Positions 34,542 to 42,614 of a stretch of DNA of 64,000 nt are shown here, one piece after another. This DNA comes from Planobispora rosea (GTDB lineage Bacteria; Actinomycetota; Actinomycetes; Streptosporangiales; Streptosporangiaceae). Under the pieces are notes generated by a model that was given only the letters and a program-made list of their open reading frames with translations, searched no databases and was not told where the DNA came from. The number at the start of each line of letters is the position of its first letter. Within the stretch, counting starts at the first letter, position 1. The position numbers and the translations under genes were made by a program. The stretch lies in assembly GCF_014648175.1 (NCBI RefSeq), contig NZ_BMQP01000002.1, positions 248,001 through 312,000 of the forward strand, in the 5' to 3' direction.

Positions 34542-35060
34542 TCAGTTGCGCCGGGGACGGGGTTCCGCGGTCCCCGGCCTCTCGGAGTTCGCTCCGTGGG
34601 ACTCCCCCGCCGTCACCGCGAAGCGCATGGTGATGACCGTCCCCTCGGGCCCGGTCCGGAAGGCGATGTCGGAGCTGACCATGCGGGCCACCCACAGCCC
34701 CATGCCACTGGTGGCGTAGGGGGCCGGGGGCGTCTCGCCGGGAGGGGCGGCGGGGTTCCACCGCCCCTCGTCCCGGATCTCCACGGAGAGGAAGCCGTTC
34801 TCGACCCACATGCGGAGCATCGCCTTGGCGCTGGTGTGCCCGTGGGTGACGGCGTTGGTCGCCACCTCGTTCACCGCGACGAGGAAGTCGGCCAGCTGTT
34901 CGGGGGCGATGCCGCTGCGCAGGCCGTGGGCGGCGGCGAAGTCACGCACGTCGGGCAGGTCCGGGAGGCAGAAGGCGATCTCAGCCGCGACGGGCCTCGC
35001 GCGGAGGCGCCGGTCGCCGTCCGCCTGGAGGCGGCCCGGACGAGTGCCGTCCTCGTTCAC
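34542..35060 (-). CDS. Anti-sigma regulatory factor (RsbW-like HATPase)
   Basis: 172 residues with a GHKL ATPase fold: N-box VNEVATNAVTHGHTSAK, G1-box EIRDEGRWNP, and G2-box TSGMGLWVARMVS. Such proteins bind a sigma factor and phosphorylate a STAS antagonist in a partner switch. It lies 116 bases downstream of a SigF-type sigma gene on the same strand; a STAS gene is just on the other side of that sigma gene. The start is the GTG preceded by GGGAGG; no recognisable sequence lies upstream of it. The relation to the sigma factor is inferred from position and family. Confidence 0.85.
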   Translation of the reverse strand: MNEDGTRPGRLQADGDRRLRARPVAAEIAFCLPDLPDVRDFAAAHGLRSGIAPEQLADFLVAVNEVATNAVTHGHTSAKAMLRMWVENGFLSVEIRDEGRWNPAAPPGETPPAPYATSGMGLWVARMVSSDIAFRTGPEGTVITMRFAVTAGESHGANSERPGTAEPRPRRN

Positions 35061-35176
35061 CCGCGATCCGCCTCCCTGTCCCGTGACGCCGTCCTCCCGG
35101 CGGCTTGGGCTTATCGAACGCACTCTATGCCACATAGGACCCCGTCGGCTCCGGTGCCCCGTAGCGAGCCTCATAT

Positions 35177-35953
35177 TCAGCATTCGGCGACGAGTTCCTC
35201 CCGCAGCTGGTCCAGCACCTTGCGGAGGATGCGGGAGACGTGCATCTGGGAGATGCCGAACTCGGCGGCGATCTCGGCCTGGGTCATGTTCCCGAAGAAG
35301 CGCAGCAGGAGGATCTTCTTCTCCCGGGCCGGCAGCTTGTCGATCAGCGGCTTGACCGCCTCCCGGTCCACCAGGAACGACAGCGTGTCGTCCTCGTCGG
35401 GGATGACGTCGCCCAGCGCGGCCGCGTCGTCGTCGGTGCCGAGCGGGGCGTCGAGCGAGAGGGCGCTGTAGGCGGCCGAGGCGTCCAGGGTGAGCAGGAC
35501 GTCCTCTTCGCTGATGTTCATCTTCTCGGCGAGCTCGGCGACGGTCGGGGCGCGGCCCAGCACCTGGCTGAGGTCGGCGACCAGCCGGTTCAGCTCGGCC
35601 CGGCGCTCCTGGTAGACGCGGGGTACCCGGATCGCCCAGGTGCGGTCGCGGAAGTGCCGCTTCACCTCACCGGTCATGGTGACCACCGCGTAGCCGCGGA
35701 AGGCGTGGCCGAGCGTCGGGTCGTAACCGTTGATCGCCTTCATCAGGCCGACGTACGCGGCCTGCAGGAGGTCCTCCAGCGGTTCGCCCCGGTAGCGGTA
35801 GCGGCGAGCGATCTCCATGGCGAGCGGGCGGTGCATCTCGACGATCCGCTCGCGCAGGCGCTCGGCGCGGTATTCAGAGATCTCAGGCGCGGACATTTCG
35901 GCGAGGAGTTCCTCGGCGGTCATGTCGGTGAGTTCGAGTGCCTGAACAGACAT
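35177..35953 (-). CDS. RNA polymerase sigma factor, SigB/SigF/SigG subfamily
   Basis: 258 residues with region 2 (EMHRPLAMEIARRYRYRGEP, LEDLLQAAYVGLMKAINGYD, GYAVVTMTGEVKRHFRDRTW), region 3 (RAPTVAELAEKMNISEEDVL) and region 4 (LPAREKKILLLRFFGNMTQA then SQMHVSRILRKVLDQL). Lacking region 1, it belongs to the group 3 general-stress/sporulation sigma factors. GGGAG precedes the ATG. Control by the neighbouring HATPase anti-sigma factor and STAS antagonist is the usual arrangement. Transcribed leftward, divergent from the STAS gene. Confidence 0.93.
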   Translation of the reverse strand: MSVQALELTDMTAEELLAEMSAPEISEYRAERLRERIVEMHRPLAMEIARRYRYRGEPLEDLLQAAYVGLMKAINGYDPTLGHAFRGYAVVTMTGEVKRHFRDRTWAIRVPRVYQERRAELNRLVADLSQVLGRAPTVAELAEKMNISEEDVLLTLDASAAYSALSLDAPLGTDDDAAALGDVIPDEDDTLSFLVDREAVKPLIDKLPAREKKILLLRFFGNMTQAEIAAEFGISQMHVSRILRKVLDQLREELVAEC

Positions 35954-36150
35954 TGCTGCTCCCTGCTATGACTGTCGACGATGCCGGTAGCCAGCGGAGC
36001 AGTTTCCGGGCAGACGGCATCGCCTCGACCACTTTTCGAGGCGAGGCCCTCTGCTGGACCTCATGGGCAAGAGTATTCCCACGATCGCGGGAGTATTACT
36101 CGCCCTCAGGTAACAGTAAGGTTGCTATGCGAGTGGCGAGGAGGCTTTGA
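35954..36150. promoter_or_regulatory. Divergent region between sigma factor and STAS genes
   Basis: 197 bases with a relatively AT-rich centre containing a repeated GAGTATT (36071-36077 area and 36089-36096 area) and GAGTATTACTC, an imperfect palindrome. A SigF-type promoter (GTTT...GGGTAA) was looked for and not clearly found. The GAGGAGG ribosome binding site of the STAS gene lies at its right end. Confidence 0.35.
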
Positions 36151-36531
36151 GTGACGGTGTCGGAGAACGGCGGTGGCGCGGCTGCGCTGGCTTTGGCCTC
36201 GGGGCGGGTCGGCGGGGTCAATGTGGTCCGCGTGACAGGTCTGCTCGACGCCACCACCAGGGACCAGTTCGCCGACTATCTCGCGGCGGAGGCCGCCGAG
36301 CACGGCGCCGACATGGTCCTCGATCTCAGTGGCGTCACCTTCATGGACTCCCGGGCGCTCGGGCTCATCGTGCACCAGTGGCAGGTCAGCACCGCCGGTG
36401 GCGGCAGGTTCGCCCTGACCGGGGTGGAATACTCCAAGACCAGAGTGATGTGGATCACCGGGCTGGCCCAGCGGCTCCCGCTCTACGACACCGTCGACGA
36501 CGCGCTGGCCGCGTTCGGCCGTTCGGTCTGA
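36151..36531 (+). CDS. STAS-domain anti-sigma factor antagonist
   Basis: 126 residues, GTG start with GAGGAGG six bases upstream. The STAS fold is clear: VNVVRVTGLLDATTRDQFADY, then VLDLSGVTFMDSRALGLIVH, where the serine of DSRALG corresponds to the phosphorylated Ser of SpoIIAA/RsbV. Unphosphorylated antagonist binds the HATPase anti-sigma factor and frees the sigma factor; phosphorylation reverses this. Located divergently from the SigF-like gene. Confidence 0.9.
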   Translation: MTVSENGGGAAALALASGRVGGVNVVRVTGLLDATTRDQFADYLAAEAAEHGADMVLDLSGVTFMDSRALGLIVHQWQVSTAGGGRFALTGVEYSKTRVMWITGLAQRLPLYDTVDDALAAFGRSV

Positions 36532-36572
36532 CGACTCCGGTACGGCGGGCGGCGGTCATCCCGCCTCGGCGG

Positions 36573-37289
36573 TCAGTCCTGCCTGCCGCCCCGGTTGCGC
36601 TGGTGCTCGTCGACCAGGAGCCTGGCCAGGTCGGCCACCTTCACCTGGTGGTGCTGGGAGACCCGGCGCAGTTCCTCGAAGGCGGCCTCGGCCGAGCATC
36701 CGCTGGACTTCATGATGATGCCCTTGGCCTGGTCGATGACCGCCCGGCCGGCCAGCGCCTCCTGCATCTGGGCGGCGTCGGTGCGCACCTCGTCGTAGTC
36801 CCACATGTTGGCCAGCGCCACGGTCACCTGCTCGGCCAGCATGTCGGCCAGTGAGGGCACCCCGCGGACGGCGAAGGCGTCGGGGCGCACGCCGTACAGC
36901 CCCAGGATCAGGACCGCGCGCTCGACCGTGATGGGCATGGCCAAGACCGAACGGACTCCGCACCGGACCGCCATCGCGGCGTAGGCCGGCCAGCGGGGTT
37001 CGCGGAGCACGTCCTGCACGATCACGTGGTTGCCGGTGGCGCGGGCCTCGATCGCGGGACCCTCGCCCAGCCGGCTCTCGCTTTCGACGAGAAGGACGAG
37101 CTCACTGTGGGAGGCTGAGACCACCAGCCGTTCCCGCCTCCAGAGTTCGGCGGTTCCGCCGGCGCAGCCGGGCACGCCTCCGGCGAGGGTGGTGGTCAGT
37201 CCGGACAGCACGCTCTCACTCGAGGTCTCCTCGCTGACCCTTCCGAGGGTGGCGAGGTCGCGCGCGAGAACGGGCGTCACCATGTCCAT
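36573..37289 (-). CDS. GAF-ANTAR domain RNA-binding antiterminator
   Basis: 238 residues. A GAF sensor (~20-160; IEARATGNHVIVQDVLREPR, LAMPITVERAVLILGLYG) is followed by an ANTAR domain (~170-230; LAGRAVIDQAKGIIMKSSG, AFEELRRVSQHHQVKVADLA) which binds dual-hexaloop RNA to prevent termination. The GAF may sense a ligand, oxygen or light; no cysteine or histidine signature settles this. It is transcribed toward the STAS gene. In actinomycetes GAF-ANTAR proteins often sit within SigF-type stress clusters, which fits. Confidence 0.9.
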   Translation of the reverse strand: MDMVTPVLARDLATLGRVSEETSSESVLSGLTTTLAGGVPGCAGGTAELWRRERLVVSASHSELVLLVESESRLGEGPAIEARATGNHVIVQDVLREPRWPAYAAMAVRCGVRSVLAMPITVERAVLILGLYGVRPDAFAVRGVPSLADMLAEQVTVALANMWDYDEVRTDAAQMQEALAGRAVIDQAKGIIMKSSGCSAEAAFEELRRVSQHHQVKVADLARLLVDEHQRNRGGRQD

Positions 37290-37415
37290 GTCGCAAGTCC
37301 CCTTCCCCGTATGGATAACTTAATCACTATCTGACCGCACATCGATAAGCTCCACCGGGTGGCGTAGCGTCTACGACGGGACGAGTCCCACCCCGGCCGC
37401 CGATGAGGATGAGCA

Positions 37416-39275
37416 TTGACCGAAGCCCTTGGCCTTCCTGCCCTGGAGCAGGCGCTGACTGCCCTGACTTCCAGGGTCTCCTCACTGCGCGAGGCCCGAT
37501 CCGCCTACCCCGCCGACCCCCGTTCTACGCTTGATGCCGCGCTCGCCGAGCTGGACACCGCCCGTGAGCTGCTGGACGCGGCCCTGCGGGAGGTGCGCAG
37601 GGCGCCCAGGCGCTCGGGTGAGCGCGAGAGCGGCTCCCAGCGGGAGCTGAAACTCCTGCGGCAGGTGTTCAAGACGTTCCCGGTCCCGGTGGTGGTGCTG
37701 GACGGGTCGGGGACGGTCCGCCGGATCAGCGCCGAGACCTCCCGGATGCTGGGCAGCCCGGCGGGCTACCTGATCGGCCGCTCGTTCGCGTTGTTCGTCG
37801 ACATCTCCCGGCGGGCCGCCTTCCGCTCGCATCTCACCGCGGTGCAGCAGGGCGGCCGGACGGTGACCTTCCAGACCCGGCTGGCGCACCAGGGCCGGGC
37901 GCACACCGTGCAGCTGGCCCTCACCCGGCTGACCATGCCCGGAGAGCCGCACGAGATGACGGCGGTCCTGGTCCTCCCGCTGGAGACCCAGGTGGCCGAC
38001 ATCCCCGCCTCGCCGGTCGAGCCGCCGGACTCCACCCTGATCATGGCCGCCGCCCGCCGTCAGGAACTGCTGTCCCGGATGACCCGCCTGCTGCTGGACG
38101 AGGACAGCCTGAACCAGCCGGTGACCGTCACCCGGGCCGCGCGGCTGCTGGCGGCCGACACCGCCGACTGGGTGATCGCCGACGTGGTCCGTGACGGCTC
38201 GCCCCGGCGGGCCTGCGTGTTCGGTCCCGCCGACAAGCCGGTGAACGAGCTGGTCCGCATGGTCGAGAACCACAACCCGCTGGCCGCGCCGCTCATCGCG
38301 CACGTGCTGACCGGCGGCACGGGAGTGGTCCACGAGATGCTGGAGGACGAGATGCTGCTCGGCGGTCTCGCCGACGGCCCGCCGCTGCTGCGGGTGATGG
38401 GCGCCGCCTCCGCGCTGTGCGTGCCGATCGGCGGGCAGGACGGTCCCGCGGGCGCCCTCACCCTCCTGCGGCTGCGCGACCGCGAGCCGTTCTCCCTGGC
38501 CGACCTGGGCCTGATGGAGGAGATCGGCGCCCACCTGGGGCTGGCCCTGCGCGCCCGGCACAGCTTCCAGACCCGGTCCCAGGCCGCCGAGGCGCTGCGC
38601 ACCAGCGTGGTGCCCCGTTCCCTGCCGGATATCCCGGGATTCGAGGCTGCGGCGATCTACCATGCCGGCTCCGGCCTGGTCGGCGCCGAGTTCTACGACG
38701 TCTTCCCGTTCTCGGAGGGGTGGGCGTTCGCGCTCGGCGGAGCGGCGGGCAAGGGCGAGGAGGCGGCGTCGGTCAGCGCCATGGTGCGCAACGGGCTGCG
38801 GGTGCTCAGCGTCTGGGAGAGCGACCCCGGTGAGGCCCTGCGCAAGCTCAACCAGGCCCTGACCGCGCAGCGCAACGGAATGTTCGTGATGGCCGTGGCG
38901 GGGTTCGTCAAGGGGCGGCGGATCAGGCTGGCCAGCGCGGGCCATCATCCCGCCGCGCTGCTCCAGCCCGACGGGACGGTGCGTTTCACCAGCGGCGGCG
39001 GTGTCCCGCTGGGCATCTCCGCCGACTGCGAGACGTTCGAGGAGGAGATCATGCTGGCCGCCGGTCAGATCCTGGTGTTCTACTCCGACGGCCTGGTGAA
39101 CTCACGCAACGAGCACGGGGAGGCGTACGGCGAGGGACGCCTGGCCGACGTGCTGGCGCGGTGCGTGTCGCAGGCCCCGGCCACGGTGGTCAAGGCCGTG
39201 GAGGAGGACCGGCACGCCTTCTCCGGGGGAAGGGTGTGGGACGAGATCGTGATACTTGCCCTGCGCGTTGTGTAG
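37416..39275 (+). CDS. PAS-GAF-SpoIIE (PP2C-like) sensor phosphatase, atypical active site
   Basis: 619 residues from a TTG start. Order: helical N-terminus (~1-75), PAS (~80-185; FPVPVVVLDGSGTVRRISAE), GAF (~215-390; AASALCVPIGGQDGPAGALT), SpoIIE phosphatase (~405-619). In the phosphatase the usual GGD(F/W)YD appears as VGAEFYDVFP and the usual D-V-x-G-K/H-G as GGAAGKGEEA, so two metal-ligand aspartates are changed, whereas YSDGLVNSRN and DEIVILAL keep theirs. These phosphatases normally dephosphorylate STAS antagonists to switch on a sigma factor. Here catalysis may be weakened or lost and the domain may act as a binding module. It faces the GAF-ANTAR gene with 126 bases between. Confidence 0.88.
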   Translation: MTEALGLPALEQALTALTSRVSSLREARSAYPADPRSTLDAALAELDTARELLDAALREVRRAPRRSGERESGSQRELKLLRQVFKTFPVPVVVLDGSGTVRRISAETSRMLGSPAGYLIGRSFALFVDISRRAAFRSHLTAVQQGGRTVTFQTRLAHQGRAHTVQLALTRLTMPGEPHEMTAVLVLPLETQVADIPASPVEPPDSTLIMAAARRQELLSRMTRLLLDEDSLNQPVTVTRAARLLAADTADWVIADVVRDGSPRRACVFGPADKPVNELVRMVENHNPLAAPLIAHVLTGGTGVVHEMLEDEMLLGGLADGPPLLRVMGAASALCVPIGGQDGPAGALTLLRLRDREPFSLADLGLMEEIGAHLGLALRARHSFQTRSQAAEALRTSVVPRSLPDIPGFEAAAIYHAGSGLVGAEFYDVFPFSEGWAFALGGAAGKGEEAASVSAMVRNGLRVLSVWESDPGEALRKLNQALTAQRNGMFVMAVAGFVKGRRIRLASAGHHPAALLQPDGTVRFTSGGGVPLGISADCETFEEEIMLAAGQILVFYSDGLVNSRNEHGEAYGEGRLADVLARCVSQAPATVVKAVEEDRHAFSGGRVWDEIVILALRVV

Positions 39276-39414
39276 GGATCGGATAACTTAGCGTTTCATC
39301 ACCTGACGTGTGCTGTGCCTGGGTCGTCCGAGGCGGAGACGAGGTGTACGGGCGAGGTGGGAAACCAACCGGCCGGGACCCCGGGCCCGGCCACCCTGAG
39401 CGGGATGACCTTCG

Positions 39415-40368
39415 ATGACTTCGATTCACCAGGCGGCGGTCTACGCCTCCGGCGAGCAGTTCCTGGAGATCGCGCTGCCGTTCGTCCGTGACGGGCTGGC
39501 CGGGGACGATCCGGTGCTGGTCGTGACCACCTCGGCGAACCTGGAGCTCCTGGGCGACACCCTGGGCCGGGACGGCCGCCTGGTCGACTACGCCGACACC
39601 ACCTTCCTGGGCCGCCGCCCGGTGCAGCGCACCACCGCCTTCCACCGCTACTGGCTCCGGCGCGGTCCGGAGGCGCCGTCCGGCGGGCACGTCCGGGTGC
39701 TCTCCGAACCGCTCTGGGTCGGCAGGCCCGACAGTGACATGCGGGCCTGGCAGCGGATGGAGTCGATCCTCAACCTGCTGCTGAAGGGCACCAACGTCTG
39801 GATGCTCTGCCCGTACGACACCCGGGTCCACGATCCCTCAGTGATCACGGCCGCCCGGCGGACGCATCCCTCATGGTCCGAGGACGGCCACGCCTTCCTC
39901 CCCTGCCCGGGCTACACCGATCCACTGGAGTTCGTCCGCGAGTACGACGCGATCCCCCTGCCCCCTCCCCCGGCGGACGCGGTGGCCAAGTCGGTGGAGA
40001 CACTGCCGGCCCTGCGCGGTTTCGTCTCCGACCACGCGTCCCTGTTCGGGCTGAGCCAGGACCGGGCGACCCTGCTCGCGGTGGCGGTCAACGAAGTGGC
40101 CGCGCACCTGGACCCGCCGATCGACCTGCATCTGTGGGAGCGGTTCGGCGCCATCACCTGCCAGATCTACCGCCCCGGGGGCGGCCTGACCGATCCGCTC
40201 GCCGGGTTCGTCCCGCCGAGCCCGACCTCCGGGCCGGGTGACGGGTTGTGGATCGCCCGCCAGCTCTGCGACCGGCTGGACATCCACCACGGCGAGGGCG
40301 GGTGCACGGTTCAGCTGCATGTTCCCAGCTCCCGCGCGGAAGAATTACGACAGAGTCGGAAATACTGA
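39415..40368 (+). CDS. MEDS-domain and HATPase anti-sigma/sensor protein
   Basis: 317 residues. The N-terminal MEDS (DcmR-type sensory) domain spans ~1-180 (HQAAVYASGEQFLEIALPFV, PVLVVTTSANLELLG, WMLCPYDTRVHDPSVITAAR). A degraded RsbW-type HATPase follows (~190-310; LLAVAVNEVAAHLDPPIDLH, GPGDGLWIARQLCDRLDIHH): the N-box Asn of VNEVxxNA is replaced by His/Leu context, so ATP binding is doubtful. RsbA-like proteins of this type connect small-molecule sensing to sigma factor control in streptomycetes. It lies 139 bases after the SpoIIE gene in the same direction, with a weak ribosome binding site. Confidence 0.85.
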   Translation: MTSIHQAAVYASGEQFLEIALPFVRDGLAGDDPVLVVTTSANLELLGDTLGRDGRLVDYADTTFLGRRPVQRTTAFHRYWLRRGPEAPSGGHVRVLSEPLWVGRPDSDMRAWQRMESILNLLLKGTNVWMLCPYDTRVHDPSVITAARRTHPSWSEDGHAFLPCPGYTDPLEFVREYDAIPLPPPPADAVAKSVETLPALRGFVSDHASLFGLSQDRATLLAVAVNEVAAHLDPPIDLHLWERFGAITCQIYRPGGGLTDPLAGFVPPSPTSGPGDGLWIARQLCDRLDIHHGEGGCTVQLHVPSSRAEELRQSRKY

Positions 40369-40483
40369 TGTTTGCCACCGCTGGCGATCGGGGTATTGTG
40401 TCAGGCATACAGATGAGTGCCTAAGACGCAGGCACCCCCTGGAAGTCCAGGCTTTCCATGCCTATCTCCCCCAGAGGTGTGCC

Positions 40484-41635
40484 GTGAATATTGCATTTGT
40501 CTCGTCCGATGCCCTGTCCGCCACTCAGGACCAGCCTGCGCCCTCCGCGCACCGCAACCAGATCCTGGCCGTGGCCCGCGAGCTGGGCAGGGAGCACAAG
40601 GTCACCATCTACACGCGCAGGGGCGCCGACTCCGACAAGACGCGTGTCCGCGTGGCCCACGGCGTCACCATGGAGCACCTCCCCGCCGGTCCGGCCCAGG
40701 ACCTCCCCGAGGACGGGGTGCTGCCGTACCTGCCGGACATGGGCAGCGAGCTGATGCGCCGCTGGGGGCAGAACCGGCCCGACGTCATCCACGCCCACTC
40801 CTGGACCGGCGGCCTGGCCGCTCTCGCGGGTGCGAGCGGCCTGCACGTCCCGGTCACCCAGACCTACACCCGCCAGACCGACGGCGACGCCCGCAAGGCG
40901 CGGCTGCAGCGCGCCCTCGGCCGCCGGGCCAGCGCGGTGATCGCCGGGTGCGGGGACGAGGAGTCGGAGCTGATCCGGCTGGGCGTGCCGCGCCGCAACA
41001 TCGCGGTGATCCCCTGCGGAGTCGACGTCGAGCGCTTCCGCCGGCAGGGACCGGCCGCGCCGCGCGGCACCCGGCCGCGGCTGCTGCACGTAGGGCCGCT
41101 CTCCGACGACAGGGGCGTGCGGACCGCGATCCGGGCGCTGGCCGGGATCCCCGAGGCGGAGCTGCTCGTGGCGGGCGGCCCGGCCGCGTCCGACCTCGAG
41201 CACGACGCCGACGCCTACCGAGTCCGGATCCTGGCCAAGGAGCTGGGCGTGGACGACCGGGTCAGTCTTCTCGGGCAGGTCCCGCACGCCTCGGTGCCCA
41301 AGCTGATGCGCAGCGCCGACGTCGTCCTGTCGCTGCCGCGCGAGGCCGCGGGCGGCGTCGTCGCGCTGGAGGCCATGGCCTGCGGCGTGCCGGTCATCGC
41401 CTCGGCGGTGGGCGCCCACATGGACTCGGTGGTGGACGGGGTCACCGGGCTGCTGGTCGCGCCGGACCGCCCGGCGCAGACCGCCCGGCTCACCCGCGAG
41501 CTGCTCGCCGACCCCACCCGGCGCACGGCGCTGGGCTTCGCCGCCGCCGACCGGGTCCGCTCGCGCTACTCCTGGGAGCGGATCAGCCAGGAACTCGTGC
41601 GCGTGTACGAGGACGCCCTCGCCGCACAGCGCTGA
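40484..41635 (+). CDS. Glycosyltransferase, GT4-type (GT-B fold)
   Basis: 383 residues from a GTG with AGAGGTG upstream. N-terminal acceptor domain (NIAFVSSDALSATQDQP, PDVIHAHSWTGGLAALAGAS) and C-terminal donor domain (RRNIAVIPCGVDVERFRRQG, RPRLLHVGPLSDDRGVRTAI, VSLLGQVPHASVPKLMRSAD). The E-x7-E donor-binding motif is REAAGGVVALEAMACGVPVI. Sugar and acceptor cannot be told. A perfect 15-bp hairpin follows the stop. Confidence 0.9.
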   Translation: MNIAFVSSDALSATQDQPAPSAHRNQILAVARELGREHKVTIYTRRGADSDKTRVRVAHGVTMEHLPAGPAQDLPEDGVLPYLPDMGSELMRRWGQNRPDVIHAHSWTGGLAALAGASGLHVPVTQTYTRQTDGDARKARLQRALGRRASAVIAGCGDEESELIRLGVPRRNIAVIPCGVDVERFRRQGPAAPRGTRPRLLHVGPLSDDRGVRTAIRALAGIPEAELLVAGGPAASDLEHDADAYRVRILAKELGVDDRVSLLGQVPHASVPKLMRSADVVLSLPREAAGGVVALEAMACGVPVIASAVGAHMDSVVDGVTGLLVAPDRPAQTARLTRELLADPTRRTALGFAAADRVRSRYSWERISQELVRVYEDALAAQR

Positions 41636-41650
41636 TCACAGACAGCCGGT

Positions 41651-41683
41651 ACGGCCGGCGCGGGGTCGCCCCGCGCCGGCCGT
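41651..41683 (+). terminator. Terminator hairpin after the glycosyltransferase
   Basis: ACGGCCGGCGCGGGG and its exact complement flank TCG: a 15-bp perfect stem with a 3-base loop, 15 bases after the stop codon. No T-tract, as is common in high-GC actinomycetes. Confidence 0.8.
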
Positions 41684-41738
41684 TCCGCGTCTGAACCGTT
41701 CCGCGTCCGAGCCGTTCCGCGTCCGAGCCGTACCGCGT
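41680..41738. repeat. 16-base tandem repeats next to the terminator
   Basis: Three full units and one partial of CCGTTCCGCGTCCGAG (41680-41695, 41696-41711, 41712-41727, 41728-41738) with only a few substitutions. They begin at the foot of the terminator stem. No coding frame covers them. Confidence 0.8.
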
Positions 41739-41762
41739 GTTCGCCGCCGCACCGGAACCCTG

Positions 41763-41790
41763 TTGAACGGGCACTCTGGATGGATATACG
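41763..41790 (+). promoter_or_regulatory. Promoter of the PaiB-like gene
   Basis: TTGAAC (41763-41768), 16-base spacer and TATACG (41785-41790). The last base is 9 bases before the ATG, which has no Shine-Dalgarno, so the transcript is probably leaderless or nearly so. Confidence 0.5.
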
Positions 41791-41799
41791 TTTTACCGC

Positions 41800-42417
41800 A
41801 TGCTGATTCACCCGTGGGACGCCGCGACCGAGGACGAGGCCCTGGACTTCGTCCGGGCCAACGAGTTCGGCCATCTGATCGCCTCCGGCCGGGACCGTGA
41901 CGTGCCGGTCGTGGTACCGACACAGTTCCTGCTCACCGGCGACCGCGAGATCCTGCTCCACCTGGCCCGGCCCAACCCGATCTGGGCCGCGATCGAGGAG
42001 AACCCGGCCGTGCTGCTGTCCGTCGCGGGCGACTGGGCCTACATCCCGGGCGGCTGGAAGATCCTGCCCGGCGAGGACGATCCGCGCCGGGGCGTGCCGA
42101 CCACCTACTACGCGGCGGTGCAGCTCGTCTGCCACGCCGAGATCGTCACCGACGCGGCGGGCAAGGCAGAGATCCTCCGGGCGCAGATCGGCCGCCTGGA
42201 GGGCGAGGCGGCGCTGGTCGACCCCGCCGAACACGAGCGGCGCTTCGCCGGGATCCGGGGGCTGAGACTGAGGATCCAGAAGGTGAACGGGAAGTTCAAG
42301 TACGGTGGCAACATCGACGAGGCGCACCGGCGGTACGTCGCCGAGCGGCTCGCCGGGCGCGCCGCCCCCGGCGACGCCCCCGCCCGGACCCGTCTCCTGC
42401 GCAGCCTGGACGGATGA
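41800..42417 (+). CDS. PaiB-family FMN-binding negative transcriptional regulator-like protein
   Basis: 205 residues of the split-barrel flavin-binding PaiB family: N-terminal MLIHPWDAATEDEALDFVRA, core VVVPTQFLLTGDREILLHLA and NPAVLLSVAGDWAYIPGGW, and the family's C-terminal helix-strand region IRGLRLRIQKVNGKFKYGGN. In Bacillus PaiB affects sporulation and degradative enzymes, although direct DNA binding is not well established; an FMN-dependent enzyme role is also possible. Alone in its operon. Confidence 0.85.
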   Translation: MLIHPWDAATEDEALDFVRANEFGHLIASGRDRDVPVVVPTQFLLTGDREILLHLARPNPIWAAIEENPAVLLSVAGDWAYIPGGWKILPGEDDPRRGVPTTYYAAVQLVCHAEIVTDAAGKAEILRAQIGRLEGEAALVDPAEHERRFAGIRGLRLRIQKVNGKFKYGGNIDEAHRRYVAERLAGRAAPGDAPARTRLLRSLDG

Positions 42418-42614
42418 GCCCGCGGGCGAGTGAACCTCGCGGCCGAATGAACCTCGCCGACGAGGTCAATCCACCGGTCGACGGCCGGATCCCCCGTCAA
42501 CGCTGCGGATCCCCATAAAACCGATCAAGACCGTGTACGGCCGCTGAAGCGAAAAATCCCGCGCGCCTTCCGTACCCCTCTGCCAGGGTTGAGGGCACGG
42601 GAGGCGGATGACAC
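42418..42614. other. Intergenic spacer before the AAA ATPase
   Basis: 197 bases. A ...GGATCCCCATAAAACCGATC... AT-richer stretch around 42510-42530 is the only promoter-like part. Otherwise nothing recognisable. Confidence 0.3.
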
